A stretch of DNA of 64,000 bases from positions 38,433 to 102,432 of the forward strand of contig JBBSIC010000003.1 in assembly GCA_038232275.1 (NCBI GenBank). The letters are read 5' to 3'. Every line of letters starts with the position of its first letter. Position 1 is the first letter of the stretch. The position numbers were made by a program, and so were the translations under genes. Shown here piece by piece: positions 9,704 through 17,210 of this stretch. The stretch comes from DATLGB01 sp038232275 (lineage in GTDB: Bacteria; Actinomycetota; Thermoleophilia; Solirubrobacterales; Solirubrobacteraceae). The notes beneath the pieces were generated by a model, which worked only from the letters and a program-made list of their open reading frames with translations, searched no databases and had not been told where the DNA came from.

Positions 9704-10932
9704 CAGGGATCCTCGAGGGCATGCGCGTCGTGGAGGGCTCGGCGTTCGTCGCCGCCCCGCTCGGCGGGATGACGCTCGCGCAGCTCGGCGCGGACGTGAT
9801 CCGCTTCGATCCCCCCGGCGGCGGCCTGGACTACACGCGTTGGCCGGTGACCAAGGACGGCCGCAGCCTCTTCTGGGCCGGCCTGAACAAGGGCAAGCGC
9901 TCGGTGGAGATCGACCTGCGCGCCCCAGAGGGCCGCGAGCTGATCACCGAGCTGGTCACCGCGCCTGGCCCGGACGCCGGCCTGTTCCTGACCAACTTCC
10001 CGCTGCGCGGGTGGCTCGACCCGGACAAGCTCGCCGAGCGCCGGGCCGACCTGATCACCGTCAACATCACGGGCAACCACGACGGCTCCTCCGCCGTCGA
10101 CTACACGGTCAACCCGGCCACCGGCTTTCCCTGGGCGAGCGGCCCGCGCCACGTCTCAGTGCCCTTCAACCACCTGCTCCCGGCCTGGGACGCGATCACC
10201 GGCACGCTCGCGGCCGCCGGCCTGCTGGCCGCGGATCGCCACCGCAGCCGCACCGGCGACGGGCAGGTGGTCAGCGTCGCGCTCGCCGACGTCGCGATGG
10301 CCATGGTCGGCAACCTCGGCAACATCGCCGAGGTCCAGATCAACGGCATCGATCGCCCGAAGGACGGCAACTACCTGTTCGGCGCCTTCGGCCGCGACTT
10401 CACGACCAAGGAGGGCCGGCGGATCATGGTGGTCGCCCTCACGAGCCGCCAGTGGGCGAGCCTCGTCGAGGCCACGCAGATCGCCGAGGCCGTCACGACG
10501 ATCGAGAAGCTGATGGGCGTCGACCTCAGCCTGGAGGGCGACCGCTTCATCGCCCGCGAGGTCATCGGCGCCGTGCTCAAGCCGTGGACGGGGGCCCGCA
10601 CGCTCGAGGAGATCCAGGCGATCTTCGACGCGCACGACGTGTGCTGGGGGCCGTACTGGACCTTCCGCGAGCTGCTGGAGAACGACGAGCGCTGCTCCGT
10701 GGCCAACCCGATGTTCGCCCAGGTCGAGCAGCCGGGCATCGGCACCTACCTGATGCCGGGCTCGCCGCTGCGCTTCGAGGCCTGCGAGCGGCTGCCCGCC
10801 CGCCGCGCGCCGCAACTGGGCGAGCACACCGAGGAGGTGCTCGCCGACGTCCTCGGCCTCACCGACGCCGAGATCGGCCGCCTGCGCGCCGACCGGGTGG
10901 TCGGCGGCGCGGAACGCACCTCGGCGCTGTGA
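9700..10932 (+). CDS. mct: Mesaconyl-CoA C1-C4 CoA transferase (class III CoA transferase)
   Basis: 410 residues, full length. The opening (GLRVVEGSAFVAAPLGG-like, here GMRVVEGSAFVAAPLGGMTL), then FWAGLNKGKRSVEIDLR, LITVNITG, DYTVNPATG, GNYLFGAFGRDF and EQPGIGTYLMPGSPL, follows the Chloroflexus Mct sequence as I remember it closely enough to name it. Asp at about 134 (VDYTVNP) is the likely covalent CoA-ester residue of class III transferases. The reaction moves CoA within mesaconyl-CoA from C1 to C4. With the adjacent hydratase and CitE-like lyase it would support glyoxylate plus propionyl-CoA conversion. Confidence 0.82.
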   Translation: MTGILEGMRVVEGSAFVAAPLGGMTLAQLGADVIRFDPPGGGLDYTRWPVTKDGRSLFWAGLNKGKRSVEIDLRAPEGRELITELVTAPGPDAGLFLTNFPLRGWLDPDKLAERRADLITVNITGNHDGSSAVDYTVNPATGFPWASGPRHVSVPFNHLLPAWDAITGTLAAAGLLAADRHRSRTGDGQVVSVALADVAMAMVGNLGNIAEVQINGIDRPKDGNYLFGAFGRDFTTKEGRRIMVVALTSRQWASLVEATQIAEAVTTIEKLMGVDLSLEGDRFIAREVIGAVLKPWTGARTLEEIQAIFDAHDVCWGPYWTFRELLENDERCSVANPMFAQVEQPGIGTYLMPGSPLRFEACERLPARRAPQLGEHTEEVLADVLGLTDAEIGRLRADRVVGGAERTSAL

Positions 10933-11122
10933 AGATGCGTCGCGCGCCAAGCTCTCGAGCACGCCGCCGGTCAGAGCCGCGCGATGCCGCGGAATCCTGG
11001 GTAATCGACACCAGCCGCTAGACACAACCGGCCCAAGTGTCTACGCTGCGGTTTCTGTTGGGGGAAGCAAGCACGATGGCGGTCCGTTTCAACGCACGGC
11101 TGACGCCGAAGGGGAGAGTCAA

Positions 11123-11935
11123 ATGTCCGCAGTAAGGCGTCGGCCGCCGAGAGCGCGCGCCGGTGGCACCGGGGAGCCCGCAGGGAACGACCGTTCGTCG
11201 GGCGACGACCGGAAGGTCCTCGGAACCAACCTGTTGATCACCGTGGTCCTCGTGGTCGCCGTGGTCCTCGCCGCGATCCTGCTGGCGCGCACGGTCAGCA
11301 TCGCACGGGCCATCGACAAGAAGGCGACCAACATCGCCAAGAGCGGCCGCGGGATCAACCTGTCGACCGACTCGATCATCCAGCTCGACCGCACAAACAA
11401 GCTCGCGGTTTCCATCTTGAAGTCGGCGAAGCCGCTCAACGGCCAGCTGACGAGCGTCGTCGCCCGCGCCAGGTCGATCCGGGACAGCGCCGGCACGATC
11501 GACAACAAGGCCGGCTCGATCAACTCGATCGCCGGGAGCATCAACAACAGCGCGACGACGATCAACCAGAGCGCCAAGAGCATCAACGGCAGCGCCGGCT
11601 CGATCAACTCGAGCGCTCAGGCGATCAACGGGACGGCCAAGGCGATCGGCACGACCGCCCGGTCGATCAACGGCATCGCCGGGACCATCAGCGGCACCGC
11701 GAGAGGGATCAACGGGAGTGCCGGGTCGATCCTCTCGACGGCCAAGGTGATCGACACCGACGCGCTGCACATCAACCAGGGCCTCGACAAGACGATTAGC
11801 TTGGCGACCTCGGTCAAGGTCGACACCGGCAACATCCTCGGTCAGGCCAAGGGCGCCAACGACACAGCGGCGTGCATCGACCGCAAGCTCCCAGGCGGCG
11901 GCGGCGACGTCTCCGACTGCAAGGGAACACGGTGA
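11123..11935 (+). CDS. Membrane-anchored heptad-repeat protein 1 (xxINxxA repeats)
   Basis: 270 residues. There is a short basic cytoplasmic N-terminus, one TM helix (about 36-56), then an extracytoplasmic region. Residues ~118-216 are about 14 tandem heptads of consensus x-x-I-N-x-x-A (GSINNSA, KSINGSA, RSINGIA). The regular Ile/Ala spacing predicts a long helical rod or coiled coil. A short Cys-containing tail follows. It is the first gene of a nine-gene operon and has a GGGGAGAG Shine-Dalgarno sequence. I recognise no characterised family; a structural or scaffold role outside the membrane is inference. Confidence 0.75.
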   Translation: MSAVRRRPPRARAGGTGEPAGNDRSSGDDRKVLGTNLLITVVLVVAVVLAAILLARTVSIARAIDKKATNIAKSGRGINLSTDSIIQLDRTNKLAVSILKSAKPLNGQLTSVVARARSIRDSAGTIDNKAGSINSIAGSINNSATTINQSAKSINGSAGSINSSAQAINGTAKAIGTTARSINGIAGTISGTARGINGSAGSILSTAKVIDTDALHINQGLDKTISLATSVKVDTGNILGQAKGANDTAACIDRKLPGGGGDVSDCKGTR

Positions 11936-11945
11936 GGAGAACAGC

Positions 11946-12704
11946 ATGGCACGCGTAAACTCAGACGTCCGCTGGATCTGGATCTTCGCCACCGTCGGCC
12001 TGCTGGTCGTGGTCGTGGTGATCGGATTCCTCATCGGGATCGTCGGCGCCCTCGACTCGATCGACAACGGCCTCAAGGAGGCCGATAACGCGGTGGTCGA
12101 CGTGAAGGGCAACGTGCGCCCGCTGCCCGATCACATCGTGGACATCAACACGAACCTGACCAAGATCGACGGCGCGCTGAAGCCGATCACCGGCGACGCC
12201 GGCGACATCCTCGGCTCCCTGACCTCGATCGACGGCTCGCTGAAGAGCGTCGACACCTCGCTGGCCAGCACCACCGGATCGCTGTCGAACACGTCGTCCT
12301 CGCTGGTGAGCACCTCCGGCACCCTGCGCACCGTCGCGGGACAGGTCGGGAACATCTCCGGGTCTCTCGTGGACACGGAATCGTCGCTGCGGGGCACGTC
12401 CTCGTCGCTGAAGGACACGAACGGGTCGCTGCGCGGGACCTCGGGCGTGCTCGTCAACGTCCGCGGACTCGTCCGTTCGATCGACAGCCAGCTCAAAGAC
12501 GCCCGCAACATCGGCAGCCAGGGCACCCAGCTGATCCCGATCAACGTCGCCAGGGTCAACAGCGTGGTGGGTCCGGTGGAGAAGGACGCCTCGGCGATCA
12601 ACAGCGGCCTGGTGTCGGTCAACAGCCACCTGACGAGCATCTGCCAGTCGGCCGTGCTGAAGGTCCCGCTCCCGGGCCTCACCAACCCGCAACCCGAGTG
12701 CTGA
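11946..12704 (+). CDS. Membrane-anchored heptad-repeat protein 2 (xSLxxxx repeats)
   Basis: 252 residues. One TM helix (about 10-34) is followed by a Ser/Thr/Asp-rich extracytoplasmic region. About twelve heptads of the form x-S-L-x-x-x-x run through ~75-170 (GSLKSVD, GSLSNTS, SSLRGTS, GSLRGTS). The repeat consensus differs from the upstream gene although the 7-residue period and topology are the same, suggesting a partner rod rather than a simple duplicate. It ends with two Cys residues in the last ~25 positions. Spacing of 10 bp from the previous gene indicates one operon. Function unknown. Confidence 0.75.
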   Translation: MARVNSDVRWIWIFATVGLLVVVVVIGFLIGIVGALDSIDNGLKEADNAVVDVKGNVRPLPDHIVDINTNLTKIDGALKPITGDAGDILGSLTSIDGSLKSVDTSLASTTGSLSNTSSSLVSTSGTLRTVAGQVGNISGSLVDTESSLRGTSSSLKDTNGSLRGTSGVLVNVRGLVRSIDSQLKDARNIGSQGTQLIPINVARVNSVVGPVEKDASAINSGLVSVNSHLTSICQSAVLKVPLPGLTNPQPEC

Positions 12705-12712
12705 GGTTCTAG

Positions 12713-13819
12713 ATGCGCGGAATCCTCACAGGTAGAAAAGGGTTGGCTCCGACCCTGCTCGTGATCGTCATCGTGTGGGCGCTGGCAGCCGTGCTGATGC
12801 TGACCGGCACGCTCGTCGCGGCGAAGCGGATCGACCGCGACGTCGACGTCATCCGTCCCGAGGTCAACAACATCGGGACCGACACGCGCGGCATCAAGCT
12901 CGCCATCAAGACGGCGAACATCTCGAAGAAGATCAACGACGCTGCGCAGCCGCTTGCCAAGGAGGCCTCCGACACGCTCGGCGCCGCGCGCACGATCGAC
13001 ACCACCGCCAAGTCGATCCTCAAGAAGGCCGGCTCGATCCACAACGTCGTGGGCGACATCGGCACCAACGTCCAGGGGATCCGGACGACGGTCAACGCGA
13101 TCGGAGCGAATGCCAGCTCGATCAACTCCAACGTGGTGGCGATCAACCGGAGCGCCAAGAACATCAACGCGAGCGCGCGGAGCATCAATTCGGACGCGCG
13201 CGCGATCAACGCGAGCGTCGTCGGCATCCGCTCGCGCGGCAGCGGGATCCTCACGACCATCGTCCGCAAGGGGGGGATCAACGGCCAGGCGGCAAGCGGG
13301 GGGATCAACACCCAGGTGGCGGGGATCAACCGCCGCGCGGTCACCGCGCGCAAGATCCTTTCCTCGGCCGGCGCCGACCTGGCGGCCGTCCGCGGGATCG
13401 TGCCCAACATCAACAGCAGCGCGAACGGGATCGACTGCAGCACCCTGATCAACGTGGTCGGCCCGACGCAGGGCTGCTCGCGGACCCGGTCGGGGCGCAG
13501 GATGAGTCCCAACGCGCTGAAGCTGCTGCTCCTCGGAAAGCACTGGAAGGCCAAGACCGCCCACAAGACCGCTCACAGGCCGGCCGGCAAGAACGCCGGC
13601 CAGGTCGTCAAGAACGCCGGCAAGGTCGTCACCAACAACGCCGGCAAGGTCGTCAGCAAGAACACCGGCGAGACCGTCACCAAGACCGCCGGCAAGGTCG
13701 TCAGCAAGGTCGCCAGCGACGTCGTCAGCGCGACCGCGGGGACGTCCACCGGCAAGTCCGTGGTCGACGTGCTGCACGACCTCCTGACACCAGGTGGGCG
13801 CGGAGGGCTCCTGCGGTGA
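12713..13819 (+). CDS. Membrane-anchored heptad-repeat protein 3 with basic C-terminal repeats
   Basis: 368 residues. One TM helix (about 12-37), then a helical extracytoplasmic region with about seven Ile-ended heptads (NRSAKNI, NASARSI, NSDARAI; ~130-185). A second, very basic repeat block near 280-340 is built on NAGKVV-type units. The Lys/Asn-rich tail could bind an acidic cell-wall polymer, but that is speculation. The stop overlaps the GTG of the next gene (GTGA), so it is coupled to the small membrane proteins that follow. No known family. Confidence 0.75.
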   Translation: MRGILTGRKGLAPTLLVIVIVWALAAVLMLTGTLVAAKRIDRDVDVIRPEVNNIGTDTRGIKLAIKTANISKKINDAAQPLAKEASDTLGAARTIDTTAKSILKKAGSIHNVVGDIGTNVQGIRTTVNAIGANASSINSNVVAINRSAKNINASARSINSDARAINASVVGIRSRGSGILTTIVRKGGINGQAASGGINTQVAGINRRAVTARKILSSAGADLAAVRGIVPNINSSANGIDCSTLINVVGPTQGCSRTRSGRRMSPNALKLLLLGKHWKAKTAHKTAHRPAGKNAGQVVKNAGKVVTNNAGKVVSKNTGETVTKTAGKVVSKVASDVVSATAGTSTGKSVVDVLHDLLTPGGRGGLLR

Positions 13820-14076
13820 TCATCGCCGCCTCCTACGCGGGCTGGTGGGTTGGGCTTGTCCTCGGCTTTCTCGTGGTGGCGGTCGTCGTGGTGATCGTCG
13901 GGGTCGTCCTCACGCTGGCCTCGCGCATCGCCGACGAGGCGCGGGTTGCGACCGCCGCCCTGCCGGTCGTGCGCGACCAGACGCAGACGCTGCAGGACGT
14001 CGGGCAGATCAACGACTCGGCGATCTCGATCCTGCGCTCCGCGCGGGCGGCCCGGAAGGCGCTGACCGGATCATGA
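13816..14076 (+). CDS. Small bitopic membrane protein, type A (cluster 1)
   Basis: 86 residues from a GTG. A Trp-containing segment (YAGWWVGLVLGFLVVAV) opens a single long TM helix, followed by a ~50-residue amphipathic tail (RIADEARVATAALPVVRDQ). It is clearly related to the first proteins of the clusters at 20.1 kb and 56.2 kb, which share the GW.VG-hydrophobic-ARRI/ARIVD pattern. The start overlaps the upstream stop and its stop overlaps the next ATG. No characterised homologue is known to me. Confidence 0.72.
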   Translation: MIIAASYAGWWVGLVLGFLVVAVVVVIVGVVLTLASRIADEARVATAALPVVRDQTQTLQDVGQINDSAISILRSARAARKALTGS

Positions 14077-14348
14077 GCGTCGTCGCGCTTGCCGAGACGC
14101 ACACGTTCTGGGCGGTCGCCCTCGGCATCGGCGGCGTCGTGCTCGCCGTGGTCGTCGTCCTGATGCTGCTCCTGCTTAGCTTTTTGAGGGACATCGCCGC
14201 AAGCGTCACCCGCCTGCTCGACGTCGGCGGCGAGGTCGCGGAGAACACCTCGTCGATCGTCAAGCTGGCGGACACCGGCCCGGTCCTGGAGATGATCAAG
14301 GCAGAGGCCCTGGTTCACGACGGCTACCTGGAGTCCCAGCTGCGATGA
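14073..14348 (+). CDS. Small bitopic membrane protein, type B (cluster 1)
   Basis: 91 residues. A short N-terminal segment with HTFWAVALGIGG leads into one long TM helix, then an amphipathic tail containing VAENTSSIVKLADTGPVLEMI. The V-x-x-N-T-x-x-x-x-x-L pattern recurs in the type B proteins at 20734 and 56504, which defines the type. It overlaps both neighbours by 4 nt, indicating translational coupling and probably fixed stoichiometry. Function unknown. Confidence 0.72.
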   Translation: MSVVALAETHTFWAVALGIGGVVLAVVVVLMLLLLSFLRDIAASVTRLLDVGGEVAENTSSIVKLADTGPVLEMIKAEALVHDGYLESQLR

Positions 14349-14608
14349 GCACCGCCGCGTTCATCCTCATCAGCGTGCTCGAGGCCGTTCTGCTGGTGGT
14401 GGTCCTCGCCCTCGCGCTCATCCGCATCCGCCAGCGGCTCAACGCCATCGCCGCCGGCCTCGCGACACTCGGCTCCGCGCTCGGCGGCATCGAGGGGGAT
14501 CTGAAGCTGATCGGCGTCGCGGTGCCCCCGATCAACGCGCCGCTGGAAGACATCGTCGGCGCGCTTCCGGGGATCGCCGAAAAAGCCGAAGCCGTCGCGC
14601 GGGGCTAG
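14345..14608 (+). CDS. Small bitopic membrane protein, type C (cluster 1)
   Basis: 87 residues: TM helix (about 5-26) followed by a helical tail ending PPINAPLEDIVGALPGI. The IN-x-x-LE-x-I-x-G-x-LP motif is shared with the type C proteins at 21013 (INGALEQVAGAL) and 56794 (VNAALEDIAGTLP), the clearest cross-cluster signature. The general layout (TM plus amphipathic heptads) resembles DUF948-like proteins, but I cannot assign that family with confidence. Confidence 0.72.
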   Translation: MSTAAFILISVLEAVLLVVVLALALIRIRQRLNAIAAGLATLGSALGGIEGDLKLIGVAVPPINAPLEDIVGALPGIAEKAEAVARG

Positions 14609-14617
14609 GAGCACGGC

Positions 14618-14866
14618 ATGATTCTCTGGTGGATCGGCAACCTCGTCCTGCTCCTGGTGATCGCGCCCGTGGTGATCTTCCTGCTGCGCGGCGTGCTCGA
14701 CGCCGCCAAGACCGTGCGCCGCACGCTCAACGACATCGGCCAGGTCGGCGGCCAGATGGTGGCCGACCTCGAGCCGGTCCCGGAGCTCGTGAAGACCCTG
14801 AGCTACGTCAGCCAGACCACCGACGGGCTCGCCCGCTACGGCGCGGCCCTCGACGAGATCCTCTGA
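14618..14866 (+). CDS. Small bitopic membrane protein, type D (cluster 1)
   Basis: 82 residues. N-terminal TM helix (MILWWIGNLVLLLVIAPVV), then a tail with a conserved-looking ELVKTLSYVSQTTDGLARYGAALD segment. The type D protein at 57069 starts MSLWIGDAIFLLVIVPAVI and ends with RELVKQANIELTRYVRALD, so the two are orthologous positions in parallel operons. The gene starts 9 bp after the previous stop. Function unknown. Confidence 0.72.
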   Translation: MILWWIGNLVLLLVIAPVVIFLLRGVLDAAKTVRRTLNDIGQVGGQMVADLEPVPELVKTLSYVSQTTDGLARYGAALDEIL

Positions 14867-14870
14867 CGCC

Positions 14871-15569
14871 ATGCCCGCTGCCGCCGTCGCCACCATCATC
14901 ATCGCCGTCGTCATCGTCGTCGTGCTCGCCGCGTTCTTGATCGGCATCGCGCGAGTCCTCGTGGACGTCAACAAGTCGCTCGGAACCGTGATCGGGGCGG
15001 TCGGCACGATCGCCAAGCAGACCGAACCGGTCGGCTACGTCGTCGAGTCGATCATCGACAACCTCGCCACCGCGCGGGACGGCCTGACCGGGCTGCTCGT
15101 GAGCAAGGTCGGCGCCAGCGGGGCCGCCGAGCTCATCGCCTCGGTCGACCCGCTGTCCGCCGCGCCCCCGGAGGCGCCGGCGGCCGGCCACCGACCGCCG
15201 ACCCCGCCGACCCCGCCGGCCCCGGCTTACAGTGCTGCGGCGCCGATGGCCTCGACCGCGACCATGGCGCCACCAGCACCGGCCCCAGAGCCGGCGCCGG
15301 CCTTCGAGGACCAGCCGCAGGTCATCCGTCATCAACGCGCCTTCGACTTCCCGACGACGCCGCCCTCCGCGCCGGAGGTCATCCGCTACAGGCGCGCGTT
15401 CGATCCCACGGAGGCTGCAACCGAGACCGAGCCCGCCGCGCCCGCGCCGGATGTCGCGGCAGCCGAGCCGCCGCCGCCGGCGCCTGAGCCCGCTGCTCCC
15501 GCGCCCGAAGCGCCCGCCAGTCGTTTCTCGGGCGCGGGCACGTCCCGTCTCGTTGATCCCGACGACTGA
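14871..15569 (+). CDS. Membrane protein, type E with long Pro/Ala-rich C-terminal extension (cluster 1)
   Basis: 232 residues. The first ~95 (TM helix about 7-28, then a helical tail) match the type E protein at 57318. Residues ~100-232 are an extension very rich in Pro, Ala and Glu, with two near-identical repeats VIRHQRAFDFP and VIRYRRAFDPT. The extension is probably disordered and the repeats look like short linear binding motifs. The 57318 relative lacks this extension. It starts 4 bp after the preceding stop. Confidence 0.7.
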   Translation: MPAAAVATIIIAVVIVVVLAAFLIGIARVLVDVNKSLGTVIGAVGTIAKQTEPVGYVVESIIDNLATARDGLTGLLVSKVGASGAAELIASVDPLSAAPPEAPAAGHRPPTPPTPPAPAYSAAAPMASTATMAPPAPAPEPAPAFEDQPQVIRHQRAFDFPTTPPSAPEVIRYRRAFDPTEAATETEPAAPAPDVAAAEPPPPAPEPAAPAPEAPASRFSGAGTSRLVDPDD

Positions 15570-15572
15570 GCC

Positions 15573-16214
15573 GTGAGCCGGCGGCAGCGGCTGGCGCTCA
15601 CGGCGCTCCTGGCGTTGGTCGCCCTTGGCGCCTCCATCGCCGTCGGCAGCAGCATCATCTCGTCACCGTCGACGGGGCCGGGCAGGAAGCGGCCCGCGAC
15701 CGCCGGCTCCCCGGCGCCCACCACCACCGCGCCGTCGCCCGTCCCGAAGGGCCTGGTCACCTTCAGGGACCCGGAGGACGGCTTCTCGATCGTCTACCCC
15801 AAGACGTGGACGCGCGTGCAGGCCCCCGACCCCTCCGACAAGGAAGTGCGGCTGCTGGTCGCCGACGGAACGAAGGTCTCGCTGCTGATCCGGGTCGCGC
15901 CCGTCGACCTCACGGTGACGAAGCAGACGCTCGGGATCGCCCGCGGCTTCACCGATTCGCTCGTCGCCGCCGACCGCCGCGTCAAGCTGCTCTCCAAACC
16001 GGAGGCGATCACGCTGGACGGTCTGCCGGGCTACCGCTACGCCTACACGTTCGCCGCGGGCCCCGGAGGGCGCCGCGGCGCGCATGTCCACTACTTCCTG
16101 TTCAGCCGCAAACGCCTGATCTCGCTCGTCTTCCAGGTGCCGGGGGCCGGTGCGCTGAAGCGGGACTCAGAACTGCTGGACGGGGTCGCGGGAACGTTTC
16201 GAGCGGTTCATTGA
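15573..16214 (+). CDS. Secreted/membrane-anchored PsbP/LpqN-like protein
   Basis: 213 residues. An N-terminal signal-anchor helix (about 6-30), a Pro/Thr-rich linker, then a ~150-residue domain starting FRDPEDGFSIVYPKTWTRV. The phrase 'D-G-F-S-I-x-Y-P-x-x-W' is typical of PsbP-fold/LpqN-like extracellular proteins. It is the last gene of the heptad-repeat operon (3 bp after the previous stop) and the only globular extracellular domain in it. Its 3' end overlaps the convergent DUF4383 gene by 48 nt. Role unknown. Confidence 0.7.
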   Translation: MSRRQRLALTALLALVALGASIAVGSSIISSPSTGPGRKRPATAGSPAPTTTAPSPVPKGLVTFRDPEDGFSIVYPKTWTRVQAPDPSDKEVRLLVADGTKVSLLIRVAPVDLTVTKQTLGIARGFTDSLVAADRRVKLLSKPEAITLDGLPGYRYAYTFAAGPGGRRGAHVHYFLFSRKRLISLVFQVPGAGALKRDSELLDGVAGTFRAVH

Positions 16215-16601
16215 CACCGAGATGACGCCGAGCAGGAGCGCGGAGCCTCCCGAGGCGATGTGCAGGAAGTTGTCCGATGCGGTCGCGCTGTTGATCGAGA
16301 GGATCTGCAGGTGATTGTCGAACCCCAGGAACGCGGCGACCAGGTACACGACCCCGCCACCGATGAGCGCGCCCTCGGCCGCCGTCCGGTTCATCGTCGC
16401 GACGATGAGCAGGTAGACGCCGACGAGCGTGTGGAACACATTGTGGAACGGGTTGATGTCGAAGCTCAGGAGGCTGTCGGTGCCGTTCCCCGTGAACGAG
16501 CCGAGGCCCGTGATGAAGAAGCCGATCACCCCGGCCGCCAGATAGACCACGCCGATGACGGCCGCTCCCAGCTGTGCGATGCCGAATCCTGATTCACCCA
16601 T
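16167..16601 (-). CDS. DUF4383-family membrane protein
   Basis: About 144 residues from the ATG at 16601. It has four hydrophobic helices with the motifs DINPFHNVFHTLVG and FLHIASGGSALLLG that I associate with the DUF4383 family of actinobacterial membrane proteins. The start follows a GGAGGAAG-like sequence on the minus strand. No biochemical function is established. The end overlaps the 3' end of the plus-strand secreted-protein gene. Confidence 0.75.
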   Translation of the reverse strand: MGESGFGIAQLGAAVIGVVYLAAGVIGFFITGLGSFTGNGTDSLLSFDINPFHNVFHTLVGVYLLIVATMNRTAAEGALIGGGVVYLVAAFLGFDNHLQILSINSATASDNFLHIASGGSALLLGVISVSMNRSKRSRDPVQQF

Positions 16602-16782
16602 GAAACGTCTTCCTCCCCCTTGGCTGTCTCCATCATACGTCGCGGAGGCGCGACGGTCCACATGTTGGTCCGCCGGGCCGCCTGGTTGGGCGCGCCTGCG
16701 CTCGGCTCAGCCGGCGGTCCGCCAGCCCTGCGCACGCGCCGGGCTGCGAGCAGGTCAGCGTCCCGCGCAATGGGCGATCATC

Positions 16783-17172
16783 TCAGGCCGCGAGCCGGCT
16801 GAGGGCGGCCAGCTCGTCGCTCAAAGTGGCGGCGACCACCGCCCGATCGACATCGGCTGGCACGGGCAGGGTCATCACGATGACGCTGCCGCCCGCGGCG
16901 CCGGCGAGGACGCGCACGTACGCGCCCCCCTCCCGGCCGGGGGCGATCTCGCGGAGGAAGTCGACGGTGCCCGCGTCGCGCTGGACGGCGACGCGCACCG
17001 CGAACTCCTCTCCGTCCTTGATCACCCGCCACCCCGCCTGCACGTCGCCGCTGACCGCATCGGCGAACCCGGGCGCCCAGTCGGGGAGGTTGCGCGCGTC
17101 GGCGAGCAGCTCGAGCACGACGCCGGGATCCGCGCTGCTCTCGAGGCTCTGGGTCTCCGTGCGGGCGCCCAC
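16783..17172 (-). CDS. SRPBCC (polyketide cyclase/dehydrase-like) family protein
   Basis: 129 residues, normal for a single START/SRPBCC fold. The N-terminal pattern SLESSADPGVVLELLADARNLPDWAPG matches the opening strand-helix of SRPBCC proteins, and the C-terminal ~30 residues form the long closing helix. Such proteins bind hydrophobic ligands; the ligand is unknown. I chose the GTG at 17172. It lies 38 bp downstream of the nickel/cobalt permease on the same strand, so co-transcription is possible. Confidence 0.7.
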   Translation of the reverse strand: MGARTETQSLESSADPGVVLELLADARNLPDWAPGFADAVSGDVQAGWRVIKDGEEFAVRVAVQRDAGTVDFLREIAPGREGGAYVRVLAGAAGGSVIVMTLPVPADVDRAVVAATLSDELAALSRLAA

Positions 17173-17210
17173 AGCACGACCGTAGCGGCTGGCCGGGGGC
17201 TCGCGCCCGA

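Noticed and set aside
11076..11135. A 20-codon ORF (ATG at 11076) overlapping the start of the first heptad-repeat gene, possible leader peptide
   Set aside because: The ribosome-binding site spacing is long and the peptide shows no regulatory feature; chance occurrence is as likely.
13573..13755. Repeat DNA in the 3' part of heptad-repeat protein 3 as a possible CRISPR or minisatellite array
   Set aside because: The repeats are in frame (NAGKVV units), irregular at the DNA level and explained by the protein.
11961..13777. Long minus-strand ORFs opposite the heptad-repeat genes
   Set aside because: Low-complexity Asp/Arg/Val-rich shadows produced by the repeated codons on the plus strand; no ribosome-binding site and no family.
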